From NCBI GenBank assembly GCA_026398535.1, contig JAPLSQ010000021.1, positions 69,726 to 128,053 on the forward strand: 58,328 bases of DNA. The letters are read 5' to 3'. Made by a program: the position numbers and the translations under genes. The notes under the pieces were generated by a model. The model ran no database searches. It was not told the DNA's origin and saw only the letters and a program-made list of their open reading frames with translations. The stretch's first letter is position 1; every line of letters starts with the position of its first letter. Below, one piece after another: positions 1 through 10,800 of the stretch. This DNA comes from Candidatus Sumerlaeota bacterium (lineage in GTDB: Bacteria; Sumerlaeota; Sumerlaeia; Sumerlaeales; Sumerlaeaceae).

Positions 1-402
1 ATTTCAGCGCAGGCAATAAACGGCCTGTACAAAATCGGTTATGGCGGCATGGCGTTCGACTGGCTTCAGCGCGTCGCGCTCGTGGCGCACCAAGGGCCCA
101 TTGGACAGGCCCACTGGGTTGATCCGGTATTCCCTTCATACCGCGGCGGGGCATGGAAGGCGACCTATGCGCCGCCCTATTGGCCCGATTGGACAGTCGC
201 CGCGAATGGCGCTTACCCCGCAATGATCATCGAGTCGGTTTTCGGCATCGAGGCGACTCTCGACAAGGGGTTGCTCTGGAACGGAACCACAAAAGCCCTC
301 GATCCCGGAGCGCGTCTCGAAAATCTCCATTACCAGGGGAAAAATTACCACGCCGGCCACGACGGAATCACACTGTCCGAAAGACAGAAACCCTCATCAT
401 GA
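1..402 (+). CDS. C-terminal part of a probable six-hairpin-type glycosidase (5' truncated by window edge)
   Basis: The frame is open from base 1 and ends at a TGA at 400-402, so the start lies outside the window; about 133 residues are visible. The visible part is rich in aromatic residues (GGMAFDWLQR, APPYWPDWTVAANGAYPAM, ESVFGIEATLDKGL), which resembles the last helices of (alpha/alpha)6-barrel glycosidases such as alpha-rhamnosidase or GH78/GH95-like enzymes. I recognise the general style but not a specific family. The stop overlaps the next start (ATGA at 399-402), so it is translationally coupled to the URO-D gene and belongs to the same glycan operon. Its catalytic residues lie upstream, outside the window. 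Confidence 0.55.
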   Translation: MSAQAINGLYKIGYGGMAFDWLQRVALVAHQGPIGQAHWVDPVFPSYRGGAWKATYAPPYWPDWTVAANGAYPAMIIESVFGIEATLDKGLLWNGTTKALDPGARLENLHYQGKNYHAGHDGITLSERQKPSS

Positions 403-1370
403 ACCACCGTGAACGCGCCATCACCGCCATCACCGGAGGCACACCCGACTATGTGCCCACTTTCGAACTCGTCTTTCACGAAACCGAGCGAGATCTCGGC
501 GGACGCGCATTTTTCGGTCCCTCTTTCGAACCGGATGCCGCGGGCATGTCGTATCTTGATATCGTCAAATACAATGCCCGGCTTTATGTCGATATCGCGC
601 GCCGCTATGGCCACTCGATCATCTTCGTTAACAGCACTCTCGGCCGGCACGAGCCGGGCGGACAGGACCCCTATGCGACCGCCACACAAGGCGTGACGGA
701 CATGCTCAAGGAAATCCGCGCCCTCACTGGCGGCGAATTCCTGCTCACATGCCACAACGATCCCACATTCATGATACCGTTCTCTGACGCGGAGGAATTC
801 TGCGTCAGCTTTTTCACCGAGCCTCAAGCGATGCGCGAACGAGCGCGCCGCCAGGTTGAGCAGTCATTCGCGGATTGCGACAAGCTCATGGCCGCCGGCG
901 CCGACGGGTTCATTCTCTGTTGTGATTACTGCACAAACCAGGGGTCTTTCTTCAGCCCCAAAATGTTCCGCGAGTTCATCGCCCCCTACCTTAAACAGTG
1001 CGTTGCCGAATTCAAACGCCGTGGCGCTTATGTCATCAAGCATACCGATGGCGACATCATGCCAATCCTCGACGAACTGATTGACGCCGAGCCGCACGCC
1101 TTGCATTCGCTTGATCCGATGGCGGGCGTGGACATCCGCGTGGTCAAGGAGCGCTGCCGCGGCAAGATTGCGCTGTGCGGAAATGTCCACTGCGCCCACA
1201 TGCAGACAGGCACGCCCCAACAGATACGCGAAAGCGCCGAGTATTGCCTGAGATGGGGCAAGCCCGGCGGCGGATACGTGTTCTGCACATCCAACAGCGT
1301 TTTTCGCGGCATGCCGCTGGCAAACTACGACCTGATCCAGGATATCTGGATAAAAAACAGAGATTACTAA
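399..1370 (+). CDS. Uroporphyrinogen decarboxylase (URO-D) superfamily protein
   Basis: A 323-residue protein starting at the ATG that overlaps the previous stop. The N-terminus (MNHRERAITAITG.TPDYVP) and the late segment (KHTDGDI..ILDELID, then RCRGKIALCGNVHC) are characteristic of the URO-D/corrinoid methyltransferase superfamily. True HemE is unlikely: the usual arginine-rich substrate loop is not visible and the neighbours are glycosidases. His215, Asp217 and Cys296 could form a metal site like the His-x-Cys...Cys zinc site of MtaA/MtbA-type methyltransferases, but the pattern is not exact. The gene lies in one operon with a glycosidase upstream and GH38 10 bp downstream. A role in processing a methylated or otherwise modified sugar is inference. 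Confidence 0.85.
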   Translation: MNHRERAITAITGGTPDYVPTFELVFHETERDLGGRAFFGPSFEPDAAGMSYLDIVKYNARLYVDIARRYGHSIIFVNSTLGRHEPGGQDPYATATQGVTDMLKEIRALTGGEFLLTCHNDPTFMIPFSDAEEFCVSFFTEPQAMRERARRQVEQSFADCDKLMAAGADGFILCCDYCTNQGSFFSPKMFREFIAPYLKQCVAEFKRRGAYVIKHTDGDIMPILDELIDAEPHALHSLDPMAGVDIRVVKERCRGKIALCGNVHCAHMQTGTPQQIRESAEYCLRWGKPGGGYVFCTSNSVFRGMPLANYDLIQDIWIKNRDY

Positions 1371-1380
1371 AGAGGAAACC

Positions 1381-4200
1381 ATGGCCAGGAATCTGACCGC
1401 CAAAGAAAAGGAATCCATGAAGTGCACAATCCATGTCCTGCCGAACACACATTGGGACCGCGAGTGGCGTTTTTCATTCCAGGAAACGCGCATCCATCTC
1501 CTCAGTCTTGTGGACCGCCTGCTCGATATCATGGAAAATAATCCCGGCTACCAATATTTCAACTTCGATTCGCAGACGATCTTCCTCGACGACTACCTTG
1601 AGCTGAAGCCCGAGAACCGCGGGCGGCTGGAGGAGCTCATCAGGGCGCGACGCCTGCTTGTCGGTCCATGGCACACTCTGCCCGAGATGAACGTCATACA
1701 CGGGGAATCAATTGTCCGCAACCTGCTCATGGGCAAGTCGATCGGTGACGAGTTCGGCTGCACGTGCAAGGTCGGCTACACTCCAACATCATACGGCCAG
1801 GTCTCGCAGATCGCCCAGATATACACCGAATTCGGCATCGACGGCATGATCTTCTATCGCGGTCTGCACGACGTGGAATGCGGCAATGAATACATACTCG
1901 AAGCGCCCGACGGATCGCGGATTCTCGGCATACGGCTCAGCCCCAATGTGGGACGGGGCGCGTTCTACCTCTACATCGAACGCCCCACGATGATCCCGGA
2001 CGGATGGCACAATTACAAGTGGGAGGACGGCTGCCTGCCATTTCATCTCTGCCGGCTTGACAGCGACCACGAGGAGGAGCCGCGCCTGCTCGACGCTCCA
2101 TTCACGAAAACATGGAATCCCAATCCCATCCGCGACGGCGTGCAGGCGGCGATGAGCGAAGCCCTCCAAGCCGCCACCTGCCCCGTGTTCTGCCTTTTCG
2201 ACGGCATGGACAGCACCGGGCCGTGCGATAACCTGCCCCGCATCATTGGGGAATGCAACAAGGTCAATCCCAACTGGCGCTTCGTGCTCAGTTCCCTGCC
2301 TGACTACCTCGCTGACCTCAAGTCGAAAGTTGACCGCACGCGCCTGACTGTTCTCAAGGGGGAACGCCGGCGCCCCAGCCACGACAAGGCGTTCAACGCG
2401 TTTCTCAAGGATTCCATGTCATCGCGCATGTACCTGAAAATACGCAATGCCGAGGTGGAGCGCGCGCTCATGCAATGGGCCGAACCCTTCAGCGCCATCG
2501 CCAGCGGGCTGGGCATGGAATATCCCGCCGCGGCGCTCCGCCACGCGTGGAAACAGGCGCTTGCCAATCACTCGCACGACGCCATCGGCGGCCTCAGCCC
2601 CGACCAGATTCACAAGGACATGATGGGGCGCTTCGATCAGGCGTTCCTGATCGGCGAGGCATTGACGAAGAAAAGCCTTGGCGTCATCACGTCGGGCATT
2701 GACACCTCCAGCGCCGATCCCGGCGACGTCATGATTACCGTCTTCAATCCGTCTCCACAGCAACGTTCCGACGTCGTCGAGTGCTTCATCGACATTCCCA
2801 TGGAAAAGCCCGGCGAGGATTACCGCGCCTTCTCCATCGAAGGGCCGGACGGCAAACCGGTCGCGCACGAGACGCTCGGACGAGAGCAAAGCTATCTTAT
2901 CGCCACAGAGAAAAGCTTCCTGCCCATGACTTTTCCCACATGGAAATGGCAAGCAGCCTTTGAGGCCGCCAATGTCCCCCCGATGGGTTTCTCGACATTC
3001 CGCGTCAGGCGGGAGCCATGGCCGCGTAAACACAATCAGGGCACGCTCACCACAACCACGAACACCATGGAAAACGAGTTCCTCCGTGTGCGCATTGAGC
3101 CAAATGGCACGCTGACCGCGACGGACAAGCAGACGGGCGAAATTTACAAGAACGTCAACTTCTTCGAGGCTGCCGGCGAGTGCGGCGATCCGTGGTGGCG
3201 CTGGGCGCCGCCCTCGGAGCGCGTGTGCAACACCTTGGGATTGCAGGCCGAGATTGCCAAGGAAGCCGACGGGCCGGTGATGACAACCTATTCCATCCGT
3301 TGGAAATGGATGCTGCCGGAAGGCGTGACCGGCAACAAAATGGCCCGCGCATCCGAGGAAAAGGAGCTCACAATCACAAGCCATGTCAGCCTTAAGAAAG
3401 GCATGCCGCGCGTTGATGTGCGCACAGTCGTCAACAACACCGTGCGCGATCATCGCCTGCGCATGATGGCTGAGGCCGGATTCAAACCTGAAACGTCATT
3501 CTCGCACACACAGTTCGATGTCGTCGAACGCGGCGTCCGCCTTCAGGACACAAGCAACTGGCTCGAACCATGGACCGGCACCAATCCGGTCAACGGCTGC
3601 CACGGGACCAGCAACGACCGGCGCGGCCTTGCAGTGCTGAGTTTCGGCCTGACCGAGTACGAGGTGATCGACGATGAGACCGGCACAACCGCGGCCACTC
3701 TGTTGCGCACATACCAATACCCGAAAATGTCCGGCCTTTTTCGCGAGGACCGCGTCAAGCGCGCCGGCAACGAGGGATCGCAGATGCTGGGCGAGCAGAC
3801 TTTCCGCTACGCCTTCTGCTTCTTCAAAGGCTCATGGGCAAAAGCCGGCCTGCTCAAACAGATGACCGCCTTCAGAAATCCGCTTGTGCCCGCCCAGCAC
3901 GGCAGAAGCAAAGGCAGTCAATTCGGCAGGACGCATTCCTTTTTCAGCCTGTCACCCGAGGAACTGTGCCTGACAGCGATCAAAAAGGCGGAAAAGGGCA
4001 ACAACATCATTGTGCGCTTTTACAATCCCACGGACCAGCAACTCAAAGGCCGGTTCTGGTCGTACCGCAAGATCAAAAAAGCGCGGCAAAGCCGGCTTGA
4101 CGAAAAGAGGGGCCGCGCGCTGGAGGTGGACGGTGACGGGCATGAAATCACCCTTACCGTGCCGAAGAAAAAAATCATCACACTCGAACTGGCAATATAG
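1381..4200 (+). CDS. GH38-like alpha-mannosidase family protein, nucleophile position substituted
   Basis: A 939-residue protein with a good ribosome site (AGAGGAAACC) ending directly before the ATG; ATG 1417 is an alternative start giving an N-terminus like E. coli MngB. Domains follow GH38 order: N-terminal catalytic barrel (about 15-300), three-helix middle domain (about 330-430) and C-terminal beta domains. The zinc ligands are visible as His24 and Asp26 (NTHWDREW) and His399 (NHSHDAIGG). The probable acid/base is Asp277 (FDGMDSTG). The segment equivalent to MngB GYLPDSFG reads GYTPTSYG, so the nucleophile and fourth zinc ligand is Thr136. No signal peptide is visible, so it is probably cytoplasmic. 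It could be an atypical or non-hydrolytic family member. A paralogue lies at 25188. Confidence 0.9.
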   Translation: MARNLTAKEKESMKCTIHVLPNTHWDREWRFSFQETRIHLLSLVDRLLDIMENNPGYQYFNFDSQTIFLDDYLELKPENRGRLEELIRARRLLVGPWHTLPEMNVIHGESIVRNLLMGKSIGDEFGCTCKVGYTPTSYGQVSQIAQIYTEFGIDGMIFYRGLHDVECGNEYILEAPDGSRILGIRLSPNVGRGAFYLYIERPTMIPDGWHNYKWEDGCLPFHLCRLDSDHEEEPRLLDAPFTKTWNPNPIRDGVQAAMSEALQAATCPVFCLFDGMDSTGPCDNLPRIIGECNKVNPNWRFVLSSLPDYLADLKSKVDRTRLTVLKGERRRPSHDKAFNAFLKDSMSSRMYLKIRNAEVERALMQWAEPFSAIASGLGMEYPAAALRHAWKQALANHSHDAIGGLSPDQIHKDMMGRFDQAFLIGEALTKKSLGVITSGIDTSSADPGDVMITVFNPSPQQRSDVVECFIDIPMEKPGEDYRAFSIEGPDGKPVAHETLGREQSYLIATEKSFLPMTFPTWKWQAAFEAANVPPMGFSTFRVRREPWPRKHNQGTLTTTTNTMENEFLRVRIEPNGTLTATDKQTGEIYKNVNFFEAAGECGDPWWRWAPPSERVCNTLGLQAEIAKEADGPVMTTYSIRWKWMLPEGVTGNKMARASEEKELTITSHVSLKKGMPRVDVRTVVNNTVRDHRLRMMAEAGFKPETSFSHTQFDVVERGVRLQDTSNWLEPWTGTNPVNGCHGTSNDRRGLAVLSFGLTEYEVIDDETGTTAATLLRTYQYPKMSGLFREDRVKRAGNEGSQMLGEQTFRYAFCFFKGSWAKAGLLKQMTAFRNPLVPAQHGRSKGSQFGRTHSFFSLSPEELCLTAIKKAEKGNNIIVRFYNPTDQQLKGRFWSYRKIKKARQSRLDEKRGRALEVDGDGHEITLTVPKKKIITLELAI

Positions 4201-4209
4201 AGCGGCGAT

Positions 4210-5745
4210 TTACGCATAGTGCGGCAGGCCGGGAATCCCGCGCGCCAGGATGGTTTCCATCTGCCGGCGCAGATCATCCCGTTCCTTTCCATAGGCCGGA
4301 TCCGGGGCAAGGTTCTTCGTCTCACCAAGGTCTTTGTCCAGATCGAAGAGCATCTCCTCGCCGTTCTCCGTGTTGCGGAAATACTTGAAGTTTCCACGCC
4401 GCGCCATGGGCCACTTGTAATTCGAGTCGCAAAAGACAACGCGATCATCGCCCGCATTTTCATTGCTGAAGAATGGCATCAGGCTGCGCGCGTCAAACAA
4501 CTGGCGGTCCGGAGAATCGATGCCCGCGAGATCGAGGCACGTCAGAGCGAAATCGGAGCTTTGGACAAGCCTCTTTTCGCGCCGCGCCCGCGGAATGCCC
4601 GCGCCCGCGCAGAACAAAGGCACGCGCGCGACGTCGTCAAAGGGGATTCCAGGCGTCTTCAGCATCCGCCCGCGGTGACCATAATAGTCGCCATGATCAC
4701 TTGTGAAGAACACGACGGTGTCCTTGAGATCGATGTGCGTGATCAACTCCCCCGCCGCATCATCGATCTGGCGAATGAGCGCACGGATATATGTGGCGAT
4801 GCGGCGCTGCAGTAGTTCGCCGATTCTGGAAGTGAGCAAACAGCCGAATGCTTTTTCATTCAGCATCAGCGCGCGCGCCGACGGCGCCAGCCCTTCGTTG
4901 ACCTCCTGCCCGTCTTTGGGAACGATCGCGTCCGCGGGATTATACATTGTGTCGTATGGCGCTGGCGGATCGAAAGGCGAGTGTGGATGTGGATACGAGA
5001 CCGCCAAAAAATATGGCCTCTGTTTGTCGCGCTTTTCGAGCATTTCAATTGCTTCGCGCGTGACCCAGCTCGTCGGATGATATTCCTTCGGATAATGGAA
5101 TGGCATGGCCTGTTGATTGCGCAGAAATTCAGCCTTCTGCTCCTTTTCCTCGGGGCCGAAGATATGCGTTGCCTGCCAGCCGCCCTTGCCCTTGCTCACA
5201 AGCCAGTTAGTGTAGTCATCCAGTTCTTCAGGGCCATAAACAATGCCAAGATGCTCGGCCATGCGCATCTTCTCGAATCCGTGCCGCGAGCGGATCGGAA
5301 CAAAATGCATCTTGCCGGCGATCATCGTTTGATAGCCGGCCTGCCGCATGGCGTGGACCGCCGTCCAGTATCCCTCCTTCAATGCCTGCCCATACATGCC
5401 CTGTGTCGGGTAGCGACGCGGTGCGAGGCCAGTCATCAGCGATCCGCGCGCCGGAATGCAAATCGGGCTATGTGTGTAGGCATTCTCGAACATGATGCCG
5501 CCGCGCGCCAGCTTGTCGAGGTTCGGCGTCTCAAAGTGGCCGCCGCTCGTCAGGCCCAACTGGTCAAATCGCTGCTGATCCGTCATGATAAGGAGAATGT
5601 TGGGCCGCGGCGCCTCCTTGCGGCTGATGGTCACGCTCGTTGTCAGCCCGGCCGGGGCAGTTGTCAGCGCCGCGGCAGCGGCAAGATGTTTCAAGGCTTT
5701 ACGCCGGCTCATAAGTGAGGGGTCCTGATCCGCTGTCATCATCAT
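4210..5745 (-). CDS. Tat-exported sulfatase (formylglycine-dependent)
   Basis: A type I sulfatase of about 511 residues. The N-terminus carries a twin-arginine motif (LMSRRKALKHL) and an Ala-rich hydrophobic segment, which suggests folded export to the periplasm. The core begins with RPNILLIMTDQQRFD (metal-site Asp). It has the maturation motif Cys-Ile-Pro-Ala-Arg (Cys96 to Arg100 counting from this start), which becomes formylglycine in active enzymes. Downstream features include GKMHFVP and FFTSDHGDYYGHRGRM. Several ATGs are possible (5769, 5745, 5712); the cluster at 5745 is chosen because Tat sulfatases often carry a short polar lead before SRR. It is convergent with GH38 with only 9 bp between stops. 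It probably removes sulfate from the glycan handled by this cluster. Confidence 0.92.
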   Translation of the reverse strand: MMMTADQDPSLMSRRKALKHLAAAAALTTAPAGLTTSVTISRKEAPRPNILLIMTDQQRFDQLGLTSGGHFETPNLDKLARGGIMFENAYTHSPICIPARGSLMTGLAPRRYPTQGMYGQALKEGYWTAVHAMRQAGYQTMIAGKMHFVPIRSRHGFEKMRMAEHLGIVYGPEELDDYTNWLVSKGKGGWQATHIFGPEEKEQKAEFLRNQQAMPFHYPKEYHPTSWVTREAIEMLEKRDKQRPYFLAVSYPHPHSPFDPPAPYDTMYNPADAIVPKDGQEVNEGLAPSARALMLNEKAFGCLLTSRIGELLQRRIATYIRALIRQIDDAAGELITHIDLKDTVVFFTSDHGDYYGHRGRMLKTPGIPFDDVARVPLFCAGAGIPRARREKRLVQSSDFALTCLDLAGIDSPDRQLFDARSLMPFFSNENAGDDRVVFCDSNYKWPMARRGNFKYFRNTENGEEMLFDLDKDLGETKNLAPDPAYGKERDDLRRQMETILARGIPGLPHYA

Positions 5746-5888
5746 ATTATGGCCAAGCAATTCCGGCATCCGCGCACATTTGTCAATTCGAATGGCAGAC
5801 TATCCTGACCAGGTTGCCCATTGTTGATGAAAAGAATACCAGCCAGGAGGTAATAAAAGGACACCAAGTCTGTAATATCACGTCAATT

Positions 5889-6203
5889 ATGAATTTCCGT
5901 AGCGCGTCATCAATCACCATCATCCTGCTGATACTGGTCTGGCTTTGTCCCAGTCAGATGGGTTTTTGCGCGTGCGATTCGGCGCTTGACACATGCGATG
6001 AAGTGTTCAGCAACAATCAGACCGCGGATGCCGATGATCACTGCGCGTGCCAGATGTGCGCAAGCTGCGGCCAGATCAACAGCCTGCCCGTGATGGTTTC
6101 CGCCGCTGTTCACCAGACAAGCGGCATTTATGTTTGCGCGGAACAGTGCAACCGGGCGCCGCTTGTCTGCCCGGATATATTCATCCCTCCTGAAATATCC
6201 TGA
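5889..6203 (+). CDS. Small cysteine-rich secreted protein leading the metal-efflux operon
   Basis: A 104-residue protein from ATG 5889. Residues 1-27 form a signal peptide (TIILLILVWLCPSQMGF). The mature part contains ten cysteines, including a cluster CDS..DTCDEV and then DHCACQMCASCG (Cys52, 54, 57, 60), with nearby His and Asp residues. The reading frame stays open upstream to 5715, but that stretch lacks a sensible N-terminus and overlaps the divergent sulfatase start. It precedes a CzcB-like adaptor by 138 bp on the same strand. I do not recognise a family. A periplasmic metal-binding or metal-buffering protein for the pump is inference from composition and position. Confidence 0.65.
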   Translation: MNFRSASSITIILLILVWLCPSQMGFCACDSALDTCDEVFSNNQTADADDHCACQMCASCGQINSLPVMVSAAVHQTSGIYVCAEQCNRAPLVCPDIFIPPEIS

Positions 6204-6341
6204 ACTCCGCTCCCATTCCATCCCCGTGACACTGAGGATCAGGCATTCGTGACCGGCCATGATCCCCACGGCTGATCATCAACACGTTATTGACAATCCG
6301 CGCGCTACAATCGCGACAAGCCATCCCATAGGAGTTCAGAA

Positions 6342-7751
6342 ATGAATCAGCGACACAATTCAAAGATCATGTTTTTCACGGCCATATTAGCCGCTGGCAT
6401 CATGGCACTTGCCATGAATGCCTGCGTATTCGAGCGCGGCGCCACATCCGCTGACGAGCATACCGTCGATACTCACGGGAAAACCGCGAGTTCTGCCGAG
6501 TCTGAGCATCAACACGGTTCGGAGCCCGTACTCGCGCACAATGCCGCCGCGGCCACAACGAATTCAGCGGAAACATCCAAAAGCGAAGCGGAGGATCACG
6601 CCTCCGAGCCGGGAGAGCACGCCGACGAGGTCGTGCTCACGCCTGAGGCTGTCATCAGCAATGGCATCAAGCTGGAACCAGTCCGGCGCCATGCGCTCAA
6701 TGAGTCATTCACCGTTCCGGCACGGGTCTCATACAATCTGGAGCAAATGGCTCATGTTGGGTCGCCCGTTCCCGGCCGCGTTACGAAACTCCTGGTGAAA
6801 CAAGGCGATGAGGTGAAAAATGGCGGCGTGCTCGCGGTTCTCGAAAGCCCCGCGTTGGGTGAGGCGCAGGGTGATTATCTTCAGAAGAAAACCCAGTTGC
6901 AGACCGCCCAATCCGCCGCCGAGGTGGCTCAATCCGCCGCCGAACGCGCGAAACGTCTCCTCGATGCCAACGGCGGCATGTCGCTTGGCGAATGCCAGAA
7001 ACGCGAGGGCGAGTATAAGACCGCGCTTGGCTTGCTGCGATCCGCCGAGGCGGCGCTCACCTCCACACGGAACAAACTGTCCCTCTGGGGAATGGAACCG
7101 GCAAAGTTGGAACTGCTCGAACAATCCGGCATGGTTGATCCGCTCTACACATTGCGCGCGCCCATTGATGGCTGCGTCATCGAGCGCAAAATCACACTCG
7201 GTGAGATCGTAACTCCCGAGCGCGACGCTCTGATGGTGATAGCTGGAATGAAAACACTATGGACTCTCGCCGATGTCCCGGAAAACAAAATTCACAAGGT
7301 TGAGTTGAATTCCACCGCCACTGTGACAATCGACGCGATGGACGGACGGACATTCCCGGGAAAAGTCACCCATATCGCGCCCGCGCTCGATAACGCAACC
7401 CGCACCGCACAGGCGCGCGTGGAGGTGGAGGACGGCCATTCGGCGCTGAAACCGGGAATGTTCGCGCACGTCACACTCAACGCCACAAAAGGACAAACAA
7501 CAACCACGCTCGCTGTGCCTGAATCCGCGTTGCAGTCATTCGAGGGCGGCGCAGTGGTGTTCGTCGCCGTTGATGGCGAACCGGGCGCATTTGTTTCGCA
7601 ACCGGTCAAAACCGGGCAGCCCATTGGCTCGATGGTTCCCATACTGTCAGGACTCGAGGAAGGCAAACAGGTTGTCACCTCCGGCACGTTCATCGTCAAG
7701 GCAGAGCTGGCCAAGGGCATCATGGAAGGCAAAACATGCAGCGGCCACTGA
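6342..7751 (+). CDS. RND heavy-metal efflux adaptor (membrane fusion protein), CzcB/CusB type
   Basis: A 469-residue periplasmic adaptor with a clear ribosome site (GGAG at 6331) 7 bases before the ATG. The N-terminus is a signal or weak lipoprotein segment (ILAAGIMALAMNAC). Next is a His/Glu/Ser-rich linker (about 30-95; HTVDTHGK, SEHQHGS, EDHASEPGEHADE) that probably binds metal. The barrel-sandwich hybrid and alpha hairpin follow (GSPVPGRVTKLLVKQGDEV; Ala-rich coiled coil about 185-250), then the beta-barrel (LRAPIDGCVIERKITLGEIV) and a membrane-proximal domain ending at GTFIVKAELAKG. It links the inner-membrane CzcA-like pump to the outer-membrane channel encoded downstream. Order in the operon is Cys-rich protein, B, A, C. 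Confidence 0.9.
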   Translation: MNQRHNSKIMFFTAILAAGIMALAMNACVFERGATSADEHTVDTHGKTASSAESEHQHGSEPVLAHNAAAATTNSAETSKSEAEDHASEPGEHADEVVLTPEAVISNGIKLEPVRRHALNESFTVPARVSYNLEQMAHVGSPVPGRVTKLLVKQGDEVKNGGVLAVLESPALGEAQGDYLQKKTQLQTAQSAAEVAQSAAERAKRLLDANGGMSLGECQKREGEYKTALGLLRSAEAALTSTRNKLSLWGMEPAKLELLEQSGMVDPLYTLRAPIDGCVIERKITLGEIVTPERDALMVIAGMKTLWTLADVPENKIHKVELNSTATVTIDAMDGRTFPGKVTHIAPALDNATRTAQARVEVEDGHSALKPGMFAHVTLNATKGQTTTTLAVPESALQSFEGGAVVFVAVDGEPGAFVSQPVKTGQPIGSMVPILSGLEEGKQVVTSGTFIVKAELAKGIMEGKTCSGH

Positions 7752-7833
7752 TCCCATGCATCACGCCTGTTTCAGCGCCGGACGCCAACGGCAATCAACA
7801 ATGAACACATTAAACGATTAAGCCAATTACATC

Positions 7834-10800
7834 ATGCTCACGCATATCCTGAAATTCTGCATCCAGCACCGCTGGCTGATCCTGCTTGTCACACTGGGCG
7901 CGGCCGCGATTGGCGTGTCATCCATGGCACGCCTTCCCATCGATGCCGTGCCCGACATCAGCAACAAGATTGTCCAGGTCACCACGCTTTGCCCCGCGCT
8001 CACACCCACGGAAATCGAAAAACAGATCGCATTCCCCATCGAGACCGCGATGGCCGGCATTCCCGGCCTGATGTCAACGCGCTCGCTGTCGCGCAACGGA
8101 TTCTCGCAGGTCGAGGCCATATTCGGCGACGATGTGGACATATACTTCGCGCGCCAGCAGGTGCTTGAGCGACTCGCGGAGGCGCGCGAAGGACTGCCGT
8201 CCGGAGCCGAGCCACGCATGGGCCCGATCACCACGGGACTCGGCGAGGTGTATGTGTATGTTATCGAGTTCGAGCGCCCGGACGGCAAAACCACCGGTGT
8301 CAAAGACGGGCAACCCGGATGGCAAAGCGACGGCTCATATCTGACTCCCGAAGGCGCGCGGCTCACGGTTGATTTTGAAAAAGCGGCCTATTTGCGCACT
8401 CTGCAGGACTGGCTTATCAAACCCCAGATTCGGACAGTCAAGGATGTGGCTGGCGTCGATACCATCGGCGGCTACGACAAGAAGTACCTGATACAGCCTG
8501 ATCCGATGAAGCTCGTTTCTTACGGATTCACACTCCAGCAGATCATCGAGGCGCTGAAACGCAACAATTCAAGCATAGGCGCGGGCTTCATCGAGCAGAA
8601 AGGCGAAGCTTACGTCGTGCGGGCTGACAGCCGCGTCAGAAACGCCGATGACATCGCCTCCATCGTTCTTGGCGTCCACAACGGAACGCCCGTTTACATA
8701 CGCGACGCGGCCACGGTTGGCATCGGCAAGGAACTGCGCACTGGCTCGGCCAGCATGAACGGAAAAGAGGTTGTCGTGGGAACCGTGCTCATGCTCCTCG
8801 GCGGAAACAGCCGCACCGTCTCGGCCGCCGTCTCGACAAAGATGAAGGAGATCCAGAAAAGTCTTCCTTCTGCTATTAGCATCCGCCCGGTTCTCGTCCG
8901 CACAGAGCTGGTGGATAAGACCATTGACACCGTCACGCACAACCTGTTTGCCGGCGCCATACTCGTCATTGTCGTGCTGTTCCTGCTGCTCGGTAATATC
9001 CGCGCGGCGCTCATCACGGCGTGCGCCATCCCGCTTTCCATGTTGTTTGCCGCGACAGCGATGGTGCAGAGCCGCATCAGCGGGAACCTTATGAGCCTTG
9101 GCGCGATTGACTTCGGCATCATTGTCGATGGCGCCGTGATCATCGTGGAGAATTGCCTGCGCATGCTTGGCGAGAAACAGCGCGCGCTCGGACGCACGCT
9201 GACCCTCAAAGAACGCCTGCACGAGGTGTTCACCGCCAGCAGACAGATCATCCAGCCCTCCGTGTCCGGCCAGGCCATCATCATCACGGTATACCTGCCC
9301 ATTCTCGCGCTCACGGGCGTTGAGGGCAAAATGTTCCATCCCATGGCCATGACGGTCATATTTGCTCTTCTTGCCTCATTTGTCCTGTCACTGACCTTTG
9401 TTCCCGCGATGGTGGCAATCTTCATGACCGGCCGAATTCGGGAGAAAGAAAATCCCATCATATCATTGGCCAAACACGCTTACGCGCCGCTACTCAGCCT
9501 CGCGCTGCGCTTGCGCTGGATCATCGTGCTGGCATCCGTCGCGATGTTCATAGGCGCGCTTGCGCTGTTCTCGCGCATGGGACAAGAACTTGTCCCCAAG
9601 CTTGACGAGGGCAACATCAGTCTCCAGTCGCTGCGCATCCCAAGCACATCCCTGACACAGTCACAGGAGATGCAATTCATGATCGAGCGCGCCGTCAGCA
9701 ACCTGCCCGAAGTTGAACTGATGTACACCAAGACCGGAACGGCAGAAGTCGCTTTCGATCCGATGCCCCCCAACATTTCGGATGGTTATGTTATTTTCAA
9801 ACCGCGCGACCAATGGCCTGATTCCAATATGACCAAGGCTCAACTGATCGGGAAGATTCGCGACACGGTCACATCCATCCCAGGCAATCTCTATGAGGTC
9901 AGCCAGCCCATTGAACTTCGCATCAATGAACTGGTGGCGGGCGTGCGCGGCGACCTTGCCGTTAAAGTGTTCGGAGACAACTTCGATATCATGGCGCCCA
10001 CCGTCCAGGCCATCACGCAGATACTTCGTTCGATTCCCGGCGCCGCTGACGTCAAAGCCGCACAAAGCGAGGGATTTCCCGCAATGAGCATCGAGATCGA
10101 CCGGGCGGCAATCGCAAGGCTTGGGATCAACGTTGCCGATGTGCAGGACGTGATTGAAACAGCCATAGGGGGGCGGGAAGCGGGGCTTGTTTTTGAGGGT
10201 GACCGCCGTTTTGAAATCCTCGTCCGCCTGCCAGACGCGATCCGCACGAATCCCAAATCGCTGGAGCAGTTGCCAATCCCCCTGCCCCAGGAAAATGGAC
10301 CGGAAGCCGCCGGAAACGACGCAGACGCATCCGGCAGCGGAACACACGCCGATACCAGCCGCGGCACAATTCCGCTCGGCGCCATCGCGAAGATCAAAAT
10401 CACCGAGGGGCCGAGTCAGATCAACCGCGAAAATGGCAAACGCCGCCTGACGGTTCAGGCAAACGTTCGCGGGCGCGACCTCGGTTCGTTTGTCCAGGAG
10501 GCGCGCCGGCGCATCGATGCCGAAGTGAAACTCCAGCCCGGCACATGGCTCGACTGGGGCGGTCAGTATCAGAATCTTATCGCCGCGCGCGAGCGCCTTA
10601 TGATCGTCGTGCCATTGTGCTTTTTCATGATCTTCCTTTTCCTTTTCAGCACGTTCAACTCGGTGAAGTACGCCATGATTGTCTTCACAGGCGTGCCCCT
10701 CGCGCTTACCGGAGGCATCGCGGCGCTTTGGCTGAGGGACATCCCGTTCTCCATTTCCGCCGCTGTGGGTTTCATTGCCCTTTCCGGCGTGGCGGTGCTC

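Noticed and set aside
399..1370. hemE (true uroporphyrinogen decarboxylase)
   Set aside because: The glycosidase context and the HTDGD and VFCTSNS segments fit the broader URO-D/methyltransferase superfamily, and no haem genes are nearby.
6290..6311. Promoter TTGACA/TACAAT upstream of the adaptor gene
   Set aside because: The spacer is only 10 bases, too short for sigma-70 promoters and the reverse of the long spacer used by MerR regulators.
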